Below are positions 1-10,269 of a stretch of 23,434 nt of DNA, in pieces. The notes below the pieces were generated by a model, which made no database searches, was not told the origin of the DNA, and saw only the letters and a program-made list of their open reading frames with translations. The DNA is from Hypsibius dujardini. Lineage: Eukaryota; Tardigrada; Eutardigrada; Parachela; Hypsibiidae. The DNA lies in the NCBI GenBank assembly GCA_001579985.1, contig LRSR01004224.1:1-23434 (forward strand), in the 5' to 3' direction. A program made the position numbers and the translations under genes. Positions within the stretch are counted from its first letter, which is position 1. Every line of letters starts with the position of its first letter.

Positions 1-194
1 ACCTTACGACCCTAAGTGCCAATGTCAATGTGACAGAGAGCGAGGGAGAGAGAGTGAGCAACTTTTTTGGACCGATCGTTGCAGCGTGTGACTTTTTTGT
101 CGATACAAAAGTCAAACAATGCGTACAAGTCTTGATCAAACGGATGAGAAGATAAAACAATAAGAAACCTTATGCGTACAGGACTAGACAGGAA

Positions 195-1988
195 TCATGC
201 TTCTTTTATAGCTAGCCTTGTGGGAAAAGCTAAATTTATCAGGGCAACGTTTGTGTCTTTACTCCGTAAAATCTCCTGTGACTTTGGGCGTTGCTTAGTC
301 AAGGGATAGACGGTTACGGAGAAGCCATTCTTTGCCGCTTTTTCGTCTTTTGTTTTGTAGCCCCCACCGTAAAATACGGTTCGCTGCGGCGGTGCTATCC
401 CGGGATAGGCGTAGTCGCGCATCATCTCCTTGATGGTGTCGTCGGCTAGATTTTGATCCATTTTTTTGCGCATCCTGAAGTATTGGGTCTTGTACTCGTC
501 GATGTCTCTGATAAGTCGCTCGTTGAGCGTTTTCTCGTCGGTCCACATTGAGTTGTACATGTTAACATCGGCAGTCAAGCCCTTAAAGAAAAGAAGATTA
601 GAATTCTCTCTGTTTTTGATGTAGAAAACGTTGACTATAGCTCAATACAAAGACCATACATACCCATATACAGACACACACACAAACACAGACACAGATA
701 CAGACACAGATACAGACACGGATACAGACACGGACACAGACACAGACACAGACACAGACACAGACACGACACAGACACGGACACGGACACAGACACAGAC
801 ACACTCACAGCCACAAAGCGATGTACTGAAATCCATTTGTGTCCATTGTTAGTCTTACCCTCATTTGTTTGGTTTTGTCCTGCAACGCTTTTTGCATCTT
901 GATGACCTTCTCATGCACTTCCTGATTGGGCAATTTGGTCATGATAGTCTTCAATTCCACGTACAAGTTCTCCTTTTCTTGTAGCATGCGGTCAATCTGG
1001 ATGACCTCATCTGTTTTCTTGATCAGCCGGCGTTGGTAGGTCTGAATTTTGAGAATGAGCTCGTAGGTGCTCGGGTCGTTACCCTGTAGGGCTCGCCAAC
1101 GATGGGCGTTAGCTGGAACTCGTAGTTCCTCTTCCAGCGTACGACAATGATTTCGCTCACTGAGCAAATCCTTGTTGAGTCGGTATATCTCGGCACGCAT
1201 TTCATCCATGGAGGAGGCGTTTCGTGTCATGATGCCCTTTTCTCGGTTCAAACGCTGAAACAAGGAAGGAATCGACCTCATTGAATCGAAAGATCAATAA
1301 ATAATCAGGCAGACAGGTAGCTAGATGAGCAGCCACCTAAGCAAAGAGAGAGACAGACAAACAGGCAGACGAGCAAGACCACAACACGAAGAATTCTATA
1401 CCTGGAGCTCAAGTTTGAGAACCCTGATGTCATCTAGGCGAGCTTTGTAAGCACCTTCACCCTTTTCCATGATTGATTCGAGTATTCTGAGTTTCTCCGA
1501 CAAGAGGGTCAGCTCGTCGTTCCTTCTGATGACTTGAGTTCCAAGGATGTCTCTCTCCCTGGTAATCCGCTGGACTTCTTTGAGCATCTGATCTTTCTCA
1601 TGGTCAGCGTGCTTGATGATCTGCACCAGCTTGATCTGTTCGGTCTCCACGTCCATCAGTTTTTTCTCAATGTCCATCGTCTTTTTCTTAAGCAGTGTCA
1701 GTTCGGATCGGAGGGTGTTGCGTTCGGTTTCGATGCGTTGACGCTCAAGGTGCTCCTTTGCGATAGCGCCCTCTACCTTAGTGATTTGATCCCGAAGCTG
1801 TTCCATTTGATCGTTCATTATTTTCAAACGACGTTTGTATGTCTCGATGTCATCATTTGCATCCCTGTAAAAGTGAAAATAGGGTACAGGCATAAACAGA
1901 CAAACAGGCAGGCAGACACACAGACGCACAAACAGACAGGCAGGCATGCAGGCAAGCAGGCAGGCAAACAAACAGACAGGCAAACAGC

Positions 1989-2048
<60 letters not shown>

Positions 2049-4455
2049 GACAGAGAGGAAGATGAAGAGAGGAAGATCTTACGTGACACTTTTGCTTAGA
2101 ATGTTCCGTTCAGTGCGCATCGTCTCCAACTGATTTCTAACAGTTTGCGTCCTGTTGTCTGCATCATCATTCTGGCGTTTCAGCTCCGTGATCTTCACCT
2201 CCTTATCATTGAGCGTCGTGGTCATCTCCAGCACCTCATGTCTCAAGGCGTCCAGCGTCGCCGCATTTTTATCCCGCTCCTTCTCCAAGTTACCCAAGAG
2301 CCTCCTGGATTTCATCGCTTCCTGCTCATACCGCTGAATTTCCAATTCCAGCGCATGCTTCTCCAGCCGAGCCGTGACAATCTGATTTTCCAAATGCTCG
2401 CTATCGTTGTTTTGCCGGTCGAGATTCCGTTTGATGTTATCCCGTTCTCGAAGCAGGTCTTCCATAGCCTTCCGGTCGGTGATGGTCTGCACACGCTGAG
2501 TGTCCAGTCGCTTCTCCAGATCAGCCGCTTGCCGCTTGATCGATTCCCGATCGGATTCCAGTTCGTTTTTCATCGACTCGAGGTGCATGATTTTACGGAG
2601 CAGTTGATCGTTGGCTTTGACGAGCTTTTGGTTCTCAAACTGCATATGACGGACCTCGTTCTCTTTGTTGTCGACCTCACTTTTGATTTTGAAATTCTCT
2701 TTTTTCAGTTCTTCCGTGGATGCTAGTTGATTCTCATAGTCCACCTGGAGCTTCTTTTGGTGGGCTTCCAACGTGGCCAGATCAGCTTTTGTTCGATCCA
2801 AGTCAGACTGCAAAAATGGAACAGCTATTATGACCTCTATTTATTTGAATACTGTATGTGACTGAATTTTATATATTTACTTACATGAAGTACTTTTCTG
2901 TCGATTGTCGTACTGTATATACATTGTTTCATGCAGTTTACTACAATACCTTATATTCTCTCAACTGTTGTCGGAGTTGGTTTTGAACAGCCTCATTTTT
3001 GGTGATCTCCACCTGCAGGCGTGACTCTTCCTCTTTGGCCGCTTCAATCTCAGTCTTTGTAGACTTCAGCTCTCTTTCCATCCTAGAACGTCGTTTTTCT
3101 TCTTTTAACGCTTCGTCCTTCTTTTCGGCCAGTTGTTCCAAGAGCTACGACAGAACACGAATGAGTGTAGTTAGCTCTACCGAATAAGCAATGAATAAAT
3201 GAAATCAAGTCACAGAGGCAAATTGGGGATATACTTACTTACCGTGATCCGTTCCTTGTTTGCCTCTTCAAGGTTGTGCTCGACCTCTGTGATTTTGTTT
3301 TTCGAGTCCACTAGTTCTTGCTGCGCTTGTTCAAGCTGCTTAATGAATTCGTCCCGCTCGGCCGCCATTTTCTCTTTCGCCCGAAGCAATTCCTGCGCAC
3401 TGAAAACGTGATGTTCAAAGCGTACGAGAGAGCGCGCGTATCAGGTGAAGTGGCCCATAGCTTTTCTTCTGTCTGTGTCTGTGTTGTGTCTGTGTCTGTG
3501 TTTGAGTCTGTGTTTGAGTCTGAATCTGGGTCTGGATCTGGGAATGTGTCTGTGTTTGTGTCTGGGTCTGGGTCTGGGACTGTATTTGTGTCTGGGTCTG
3601 TGTCTGTGTCTGTGTCTGTGTCTGTGTCTGTGTCTGTGTTTGTGTTTGTGTCTGTGTCTGTGTCTGTGTCTGTTTCTGTGCCTTTGAATGTGTCTGTCTG
3701 TGACTTTGTCTATCTCTGTATCCGTACACTTCTCTTTTTCTGTGGCAAAGGATCGCTTCTTGTAATCACATCCATCCGCCTACCTTTGCTCTTGCCCAGT
3801 CGCAAACGACGCGTTCTTCTCCACCAGCCTGCTCAAATTAGCAATCTCCATTTTGAGCGTCGTCACCGTCTCGCCCGCTTTATCCTCCCGCTCATGCGCC
3901 TCATCCAGCATCTTCCAGGCCTTCTCAATCTCCTTCTTCAGTGCCTGAATCGTGGCCTGGTCTTCCTGCGCCAGCCGAGTGGCCGTCGTAATCCTGGTCG
4001 CGTTGGCCACAATCTCCGCATGCAAGTCCCGACACTTCCCCATCAGCTTCATCTCATTCTCGTGGGCCATTCTGATGGCCACGTGGAGCTTCTCGTATTC
4101 CACCCGGAATCGCCCGAGGCTCTCATTTCCCGTGAGGTCCCTAATAACCAGCTGGAAGTCCCGTTCCATCTCATTCATTACAGCTTCATCGTGGGACAGG
4201 CGGACGTTGAGCTCGCTGAGCATCTTCTCATCCACCTGGTAGGGCACGATGGCGGCGTTGGCCTCGCGACTGGCGGCGCTGGCCACATTGGCGGGCAGGC
4301 TGTCGCGATTGCCGGCGCCGCCACGCTTCCCCGGAACATTACTCTCCCGTCTGCCGTGCTGCATTGAGAAAGTTCGATTTCAGTCAGGATGTGATTCTGA
4401 AGCCGTACCGTTCTCAAGGTAAATGGAGAGGGTCACTTACAGAGCGGTCAGACAT
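195..4455 (-). CDS. CFAP58: CFAP58 (CCDC147) cilia/flagella-associated coiled-coil protein, 8 exons
   Basis: Coding exons, 5' to 3' on the minus strand: 4455-4441, 4358-3784, 3399-3243, 3144-2950, 2807-2083, 1864-1402, 1254-859, 581-195. Every intron has GT..AG ends and the phases join without a break, giving 970 aa; the known vertebrate protein is about 870 aa. The tiny first exon encodes MSDRS and then splices. Exon 2 carries the family's most conserved block (EMERDFQ, RFRVEYEKLH, KCRDLHAEIV, KKEIEKAWKM), and exon 6 and 7 contain ERDILGTQVIRRNDEL and HRWRALQGNDPSTYELI, which I recognise from CFAP58. The protein is almost entirely charged heptad-type coiled coil, with no membrane segment. 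In other animals it is an axoneme-associated structural protein needed for sperm flagella and motile cilia. The last ~70 residues are basic, glycine-containing and not coiled coil, and may be specific to this lineage. No canonical AATAAA was found in the 194 bases after the stop. Confidence 0.93.
671..805. repeat. Hexanucleotide microsatellite (CAGACA)n in CFAP58 intron 7
   Basis: About 135 bp of nearly uninterrupted cagaca/gacaca units with occasional gg substitutions. It lies in the 277-bp intron 582-858. On the coding strand it reads TGTCTG. The open frames running through it (poly TD or VS/VC) are products of the repeat and not genes. Confidence 0.95.
1895..2056. repeat. (CAGACA/CAGG)n microsatellite in CFAP58 intron 5
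   Basis: Imperfect tetranucleotide array in the intron 1865-2082. Its purest part is the gacagaca run around 2000-2040, with older, more degenerate cagg/caaa variants towards 1895. On the coding strand it is pyrimidine-biased (TGTC/CCTG) and sits just inside the intron's donor end. Confidence 0.93.
3473..3706. repeat. (TGTGTC)n microsatellite in CFAP58 intron 2
   Basis: About 230 bp of tgtgtctg units with gggtc and ttgag variants, occupying most of the 384-bp intron 3400-3783. Orientation is opposite to the arrays in introns 5 and 7 of the same gene: here the coding strand reads CAGACA. No real gene lies in it despite open frames on both strands. Confidence 0.94.
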
Positions 4456-4815
4456 GCTGAGAACGACTCAAAATGATGAGATTAAACATAGAAAATGCTT
4501 TCAAGCAGGATTTGTCTGGGCTTTGTACGCGCCATACAAAATCAGGAAATATATAACGTTAAGACATTTTTCGGTAAGTACGTCGAGTGTTGCCTGGCAA
4601 GATGAAGCTAGTATTCCACCCCTACCGCCCTACCGCATGGACCTGATTCCTCTCGTCGACCCAAGTGATAACATCATGAATCTGCCGCAATAGAAATATC
4701 CCTGAGCCTATTGATATAAAAACTTCAAAGCCAACGTCCGAGGGGGGGGGGGTGGGAGATGTTATTTTCATTGTCCCCAATAGAATGATATGTCACAGTG
4801 TTAAAGGTAGAAAGA
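4456..4815. other. Short intergenic spacer between the ALKBH4 stop and the CFAP58 start
   Basis: The 360 bp must hold both the 3' end of ALKBH4 and the promoter and 5' UTR of CFAP58, as both genes run on the minus strand. The only obvious sequence feature is an 11-base G homopolymer at 4742-4752. I found no canonical AATAAA on the minus strand and no clear TATA box. Confidence 0.6.
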
Positions 4816-6947
4816 CTATGGTAGTGCCATCGTTTCTGTGGGCCGCACAACGTCACCCGCAAAACTGTAGGCTCTCGCTAAAATCTCTTCCCCAAGGACT
4901 CTCTCCGCTCCGGTGACAAAAAGCGGGGTCAGTTCGCGGAATGTCATGGCCAGTCGGCGGGAGTGAATATCAACCGGTCGGATGGCGTGCTTCCAAATGT
5001 GCCGTGCCTCGCCGCTCATCATGAAGAGACTGCGCCGCGGCATGGCGACCCGAACTAAAGGGAAAGCTCCGTTGACGGCCTCTACTGGGGTAAGAGTCAG
5101 GATTGTGGAGGAAAGGAGGTTTAAAGTTATCAATCGCTCTCCCCATAACCACTGGTCATCAATGTGGCCGTCGATGCCGGATTCTCGTTGCGGGACATAC
5201 TCCAGGTTGCAGAGCTCAGCACACCGGAAGTCGCCTAAAGTCCCGCCGGTTTCCTGGCTCATCTTCCGCAGGAGAGGTTGACAAAAGTCGGGGAGACCGG
5301 TGAACTTGTCCAGAGAGAGCTTCTGCCGCTTGAAGTTGACTTTTGGTCCATAATCCTGCCAATGAAGTCGGACACATAACGCACAAATACAAGAGAACGG
5401 AGTCGAAACATGCATACATACGTGGCAAACACTGTGCGCTAACTGAGTTAAGCCACTACATTCGTTGCGTGGCTGTTGTACACAGACGTCGAGTTAAAGT
5501 GCGTAAATCGGTCAGCGCAAGGTTTTTGCCAAGTGTGTAGTATTGTACTGTCGCGACCAATTGGTGCTGATTTTTAGACCCACCCGTATATTATGACTGC
5601 ACACACTGTGCTTCACTGCAGTCTTAATATACGGTGGATCTAAAAAGCAGCACCAATCGGTCGCGACAGTACGGTACCGTATTCCCCCGATCTCAAGGGA
5701 CACTTTTTTGCCCTACCAGTTAATTTGATCCACCCCGGATCTTATCTGTTCATCACCGTTTGCTATTGTTTACCTACAATCAATCAATCAACTGATTCCA
5801 TGTGTGCGTCGAGAAATCCCGCATAATCAATCAATCAATCGCTGCCAAGTTGCGCTTAAATTTCAACCAATCACGACACAGTGAATGCGATTGAACAGTC
5901 AACCGATGACTGGAGGGGGTGGGGCTTAACTGTCCCTTGAGATCGGGGGAATACGGTACTTGGTATAATAATATTGCTTAAATACATTTTGAATGGTCGC
6001 GAAAGTGAGCTCTCAATTTTTGATAAGGCTTACTTTCATTTATTTAAAAGTCCTCAAATTTACATTAAATTTTAGAATATTTCAGAATATTTGAAATCCT
6101 GTTTGAAACGCTGAAAACATGGTTCTGTTGCAATAAAATTTAATAATACAAATACAAATTTAATAATACAAATTTAATGTCTAAATAAATCTTCGACGGA
6201 CTAAATTTGTTTAACATTTTATCCAAATTCAAACAAGTTATTTAAAAATGGCTAATACATTAGACATGAAAATCTGTTTAACACTCTGTAACTTAAATAT
6301 ATTTGTAACTAATAAACCAACCAACCAAACACTGAATGACGTCCGATTTATCAATCAATCGACTGAAAGATGTTGTATGTTGTTCCGCAAAGATTAAAGT
6401 AGCCTGCCGCCTACCTGTTTACGTCTCCCGGACTGTGAATCCACCCAAAACCGGCAATCGATTTCTTTCTCGAGTGCCTCCTCCTCCTGAGTCGTAACAA
6501 ACTCCCTCCAAAGCTTCATACTCCCGAGTGGAAAGGATTGGTCGCTATGGTGCCGCTTGTGACAGTCAACCACAGCTTCTGCATCCGGTGAGGAAGTCTC
6601 GCGTCCATATGAGACGAAGGCGCGCCCACATTCGAAGCAGAAATCGAAAATAGAAATCTCCTGCTCCTGCTCCTGCTCGAAAAAGAACGAGACCGGTGTC
6701 ACTTGTCTGTGCTAGCAGGGCAGGAAAGATTCGCATCAACCACTAAATCAATCAACCACCAATCAATCAATCAATCAATGGACTAAAACGCCGAAAAACT
6801 TACTGTCTCCTTTAGTGTGGCTTTTAGTCTTCCGTCCCCGTCAACCGCGAGCGTCTTGCATAGACCACACCGCCGGATTCCTCGACAAGCACACACTTTC
6901 TCCGACAGTCGATCCCGATCAACGTCTGTAATATCAACGACATCCAT
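4816..6947 (-). CDS. ALKBH4: ALKBH4, 2-oxoglutarate/Fe(II) dioxygenase of the AlkB family, 3 exons
   Basis: Exons on the minus strand: 6947-6804, 6711-6415, 5355-4816, all phase 0, giving 326 aa (the human protein is about 300). Exon 1 has the N-terminal cysteine motif typical of ALKBH4, CACRGIRRCGLC (Cys19, 21, 27, 30). Exon 2 ends in SQSGRRKQ and exon 3 begins DYGPKVNF, together one of the family's best conserved blocks. The dioxygenase core is present: HxD at His211/Asp213 for iron, the distal iron ligand His270 in WKHAI, and RxxxxxR at Arg281-Arg287 for 2-oxoglutarate. ALKBH4 is known in mammals as a demethylase acting on actin Lys84 and has been linked to DNA N6-methyladenine; the substrate here is not shown. 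The upstream ATG at 6947 is the one in frame with the cysteine motif. Intron 2 is large (1,059 bp) and holds two palindromic repeats. Confidence 0.94.
5548..5669. mobile_element. Palindromic MITE-like element A, TA-bordered, in ALKBH4 intron 2
   Basis: A 122-bp near-palindrome. The arms begin CTGTCGCGACC and end GGTCGCGACAG, and pairing continues inward through the TTGGTGCTG/CAGCACCAA and ACCCGTATATTA/TTAATATACGGT blocks, leaving a small loop near 5602-5618. The dinucleotide TA lies directly outside each end (5546-5547 and 5670-5671), as expected for the target duplication of a Tc1/mariner-type element. No coding capacity. Confidence 0.72.
5677..5956. mobile_element. MITE-like element B with 26-bp terminal inverted repeats, TA-bordered
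   Basis: A 280-bp segment with 26-bp perfect terminal inverted repeats that start CCGTATTCCCCCGAT and end with the reverse complement at 5956. TA lies immediately outside both ends (5675-5676 and 5957-5958). The interior is non-coding and contains short (CAAT)n runs at about 5780-5793 and 5826-5841. It begins 7 bp after element A ends, so the two insertions almost abut. Confidence 0.75.
5957..6414. other. AT-rich remainder of ALKBH4 intron 2
   Basis: About 450 bp of AT-rich intron with a local direct repeat of the taataatacaaat type near 6140-6180 and short (CAAT)n motifs. I see no gene, RNA or clear regulatory site. Confidence 0.6.
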
Positions 6948-7713
6948 AATGGCTCTACAGATATCCCGATCCGCAAAAAAATGAAAATAAATCAGAATGC
7001 GGCTTGTTTAATTCGACCCATCCGGCTTGCCTTTTTTGCCTTTTTGATATTGTGGTGAGTCAATCGGATCAGAATATCCCTACTAAAATGTCTGCAGGTG
7101 GCGCTGTCGCTCACGTGGCTGCGGTAACTCCGGCATATATTGTGTACTGTACTACAGTACCAAATGACCAAACCGCACAAATAGGCATCAGTTTGCGAAA
7201 CTTTTATTGTAATTTTCTGATGTACTATATATAAATGCTAAGTACTAATAATATATCAGACCGTGTGAATGAAAACCGAACACGAGTTCAAACAGTAAAC
7301 GTAATTCAGCTCACGACATCATTCAAATTGTCGATGTTCACATTCCACTCTGTAGTCCTAGTGTGATACACTGGTACCTGTAGTTGTGTCTTGCACTAAA
7401 AATAATCAAATATGTCAAAAGGAATCATCTGGTTTTTCGACCGTTCGGGCAATTCAGTCAGTCTTGGCTTAAAAACGAGCTGCGAGGTGTCTTGCCCCTG
7501 CGGCTGGTGACGAGATCGATATTGCCCAAAACAGCTTCATTGTGCCTCCAGTCAATCACAGAGCGAGCGGTTCCTGCTTAACCGAGAAGACGGTCTGAAA
7601 AAAAACTCGCTCACCACATACGTATGTCAGTTAATAAGAAACCCGAAAAAAGACGGCCTGCTCAGTGAAAATTCTCACCTGCTCGCTGCACTTTTGCTAT
7701 CTTGTTGTCCAGC
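6948..7713. promoter_or_regulatory. Divergent intergenic region between ALKBH4 and the flavin monooxygenase
   Basis: The 766 bp separate the start codons of two genes transcribed away from each other, so it must hold the promoters or 5' UTRs of both. I cannot identify a specific core-promoter motif. A short imperfect duplication (gacggtctg..ctcgctcac and gacggcctg..ctcacctgctcgctgc) lies at about 7590-7690 just upstream of the monooxygenase start. Confidence 0.45.
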
Positions 7714-10269
7714 ATGGCCGAGCATCAGAATGGTCCTTTGACCGAGCATCAGAATGGTCCTTTGGCCGCGCATCAGAATGGTCCTTTGGCCGCGCATCAG
7801 AATGGTCCTTTGGCCGCGCATCAGAATGGTCATTTGGCCGAGCATCAGAATGGTCCTTTGGCCGCGCATCAGAATGGTCATTCCATGAAGAAAAAAATCG
7901 CGGTTATCGGGGCCGGCATGACCGGCCTCTGTACTCTCCGACATTTCGCTCTGGACCCCGACTACGACGTGGTGGCATTCGAGCGTATGGACACCATCGC
8001 CGGGGTGTGGAACTACCCGGAAGGGTGCGAAAAGTACACGGACGAGCCGGACACGTCCACTCGCTACTGTCGGACCTATCGCAACCTTCGGTTAGTGTTC
8101 TAAAAGTAGGAATGGCAAAACTAACCTAAAATAAAACACATTTAGACTAAGAATTTAATGATTAATTTCTTGGTTTTAATTGTTTAGCCGACAATAAAAT
8201 ACTAAACTAAAAGTTTTAATTACGGTAAGTCTAACTGGGAAATAATACCAACAAAAGATTAAAAGTAGTTAACTAATTCGACCAAAAAATGTTTAGTTAC
8301 TAAAAGCAACTAACTGAACTACTGAATGCAAGGACCGCACAGGAGGTTCTCCTCTTATCTAGGACAAACTCGCCGCGCGATTTGACGCGATATCCGGATT
8401 TCCCATTTCCGAAGGAAGTGACGGAGAGTTACTGTAACCGCGCGACTGTTCGGAAGTACTTCGATGCCTACACGGAGCACTTTGGGCTCTTGCCATTCAT
8501 TCGGGTGAGTTGAGAGCTTGAAATTCGGCTGCTCTGGATGAATCATGTCTTTTTTTGCGGCTACTGTTACACAGTTTCGGCACAAGGTGGAACAGATCAC
8601 CCCCGTCGGCAAGGCAGGCGGAGATAATGCTCCAACCAAATGGCAGGTTACCGTCAGAGACTTGGAGTCCGGAACTGTGACTACGAATGAGTTCGACAAT
8701 GTCATCGTCTGCAGCGGGTAAGTTTCTCTCAGGGAACCTACCTTAAGCGGGCTATTTCAAACTGTGTATTGTGATCGGGAATCAAGCCTGCTGCCGTGAG
8801 GTTTCTTCTATGTTGAAATGACGTTATTATTTCTGTTTCAGGCATTTTCATACGCCCTATCTGCCGAAAATTGAGGGCATTGAAAAGTTTAAAGGCACCG
8901 TCATGCACAGCTGCGAATACCGTGTCCCTGAGGCGTTCCAAGATAAGAACGTTCTAATTATTGGAGCTAAGACGTCAGCGATGGACATCACAACGGAAAT
9001 TGTTCCATTTGCTCGTCAGGTAAGATATCACGACAAACCCTTCACATTCAATAACTCAGACACTGCAAAAGCCAACATGATTTTATGTACGGAAATGATC
9101 ACAGACGTAGACATAGACCCACACTCCCGCACCGGTACAGATACGAATACAGAAACAGAAACAAACATAGATACAGTCACAATTAAAAACACATACGCAG
9201 ACATAGGCACAGGCACAGGCACAGGCACAGACACAGTCACAGACACAGACACACAAACACAGACACACAGATACAGATACAGACACAGATACAGAAACAG
9301 TCACAGACACAAACATACAAACACACAGACACAGACACAGACACAGACACACAGACACAGACACAGACACAGACACAGACACAGACACAGACACAGACAC
9401 AGACACAGACACAGACACAGTCACAGACACACATACACATACACACAGACATAGACACACAGACATAGACAGTCGTAGGCACAGACGCAGAAAAACACAA
9501 ACATTTCACAACAAACAGCAGAAACAACAGGGTTCTTTTTCAGGTGATAGTATATCGCCGATTCAAGGTGTCCATCTTCGAAGCGAAGTTTCCCAACGTA
9601 TCCGAGATTGCCGACCTCGTCGATTTCGGAGCCGACCACCTCGTCCAGAAAGACGGCACCGTCCGACCCATCGACGCCGTCATTCTCTGCACCGGTTACA
9701 TCTTCGACTATCCCTTCCTCTCGCCCGAATGCCACGTCACCGTGACCCGGGGTCGGGTGGCACCCCTGTGGCGCCACCTGATTCATTGCGAATTTCCCAC
9801 GCTAGCTTTCGTCGGACTCGCCAACATGGCCATCTTCATCCAGGTAGCTGACGCGCAAGTTCGCTTCTACAAGGCTGTGACGGACGGACGGGTCACCTTA
9901 CCCAATGAGAACATTATGCGAGACGAAACTGAGGCGGAATTTCAAGGCCGTCTCAAGCAAGGTATTCCCGAGCATTTGGCGCACGAGATGATCACCAGCC
10001 AGTGGGATTATGTGGCGGAACTGGCGCAAGAAGCGGGCTTTGAACCGTTCCCTCCGGTGGCGAGGAAGATGTTCGAGGCCAACGGGAGGTCCATCCGTGC
10101 GGCGCCGTACGAATTTCGCAACTACCGGATGGAGCGGTTGGACGCGGAGAACTTTGTCCGGGAGCCGCTGAATCCAACGGGAAAGGCCAACGGAATTGTA
10201 GTCTCTCAGGAACAGTTGGACAAGCTGGATAAGGAAACGTTGGCCGGCAGACGAAATATTGCTAACTAA
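7714..10269 (+). CDS. Flavin-containing monooxygenase (FMO / senecionine N-oxygenase-like), 5 exons
   Basis: Exons 7714-8090, 8363-8504, 8575-8717, 8842-9019 and 9544-10269 join in frame to 521 aa, or 464 aa without the N-terminal repeat. The FAD-binding Rossmann motif GAGMTG is at about residues 66-71. The FMO signature FxGxxxHxxxY is present as FKGTVMHSCEY (about 237-247), followed by a divergent NADPH-binding loop GAKTSAMD (about 262-269), and the C-terminal CTGY motif is at about 329-332. Exon 2 carries the conserved YPDFPFP. Members use NADPH and O2 to oxidise nucleophilic N or S atoms in xenobiotics and endogenous amines. No C-terminal membrane anchor is visible, unlike vertebrate FMOs, so the protein is probably soluble and closest in size to insect FMO/SNO forms. 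The ATG at 7714 opens an in-frame repeat; a second ATG at 7885 (MKKKIAVIGAG) would start a conventional FMO. Confidence 0.93.
7717..7884 (+). repeat. 24-bp in-frame tandem repeat (7 copies) encoding the FMO N-terminus
   Basis: Seven units of gccg(a/c)gcatcagaatggtc.., each encoding eight residues of the AxHQNGPL type (AEHQNGPL, TEHQNGPL, AAHQNGPL twice, AAHQNGHL, AEHQNGPL, AAHQNGHS). Copies differ by one or two bases only, so the expansion is recent. The array ends exactly one base before the second in-frame ATG. The predicted peptide is low-complexity and has no signal peptide or membrane character. Confidence 0.93.
9135..9472 (+). repeat. Long (CAGACA)n microsatellite in FMO intron 4
   Basis: About 340 bp of cagaca units. 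It starts with degenerate cagaaa/ggcaca variants and becomes almost perfect at 9341-9420, in an intron of 524 bp (9020-9543). It is the longest array of this class in the window. Open frames within it are repeat artefacts. Confidence 0.95.

Noticed and set aside
598-852. Open frames of poly-TD, poly-VS and poly-VC on both strands
   Set aside because: They are translations of the (CAGACA)n microsatellite inside CFAP58 intron 7.
1534-2133. 199-codon open frame on the plus strand
   Set aside because: It is the antisense shadow of CFAP58 exon 6 plus the adjoining microsatellite. Coiled-coil coding DNA often leaves the opposite strand open.
3415-3729. Open frame rich in QTQTQT on the minus strand
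   Set aside because: It reads through the (TGTGTC)n array in CFAP58 intron 2 and has no domain outside the repeat.
5776-5842. (CAAT)n runs considered as a CRISPR-like or regulatory array
   Set aside because: They are simple tetranucleotide repeats without spacers; similar short runs occur at about 6344, 6762 and 10765.
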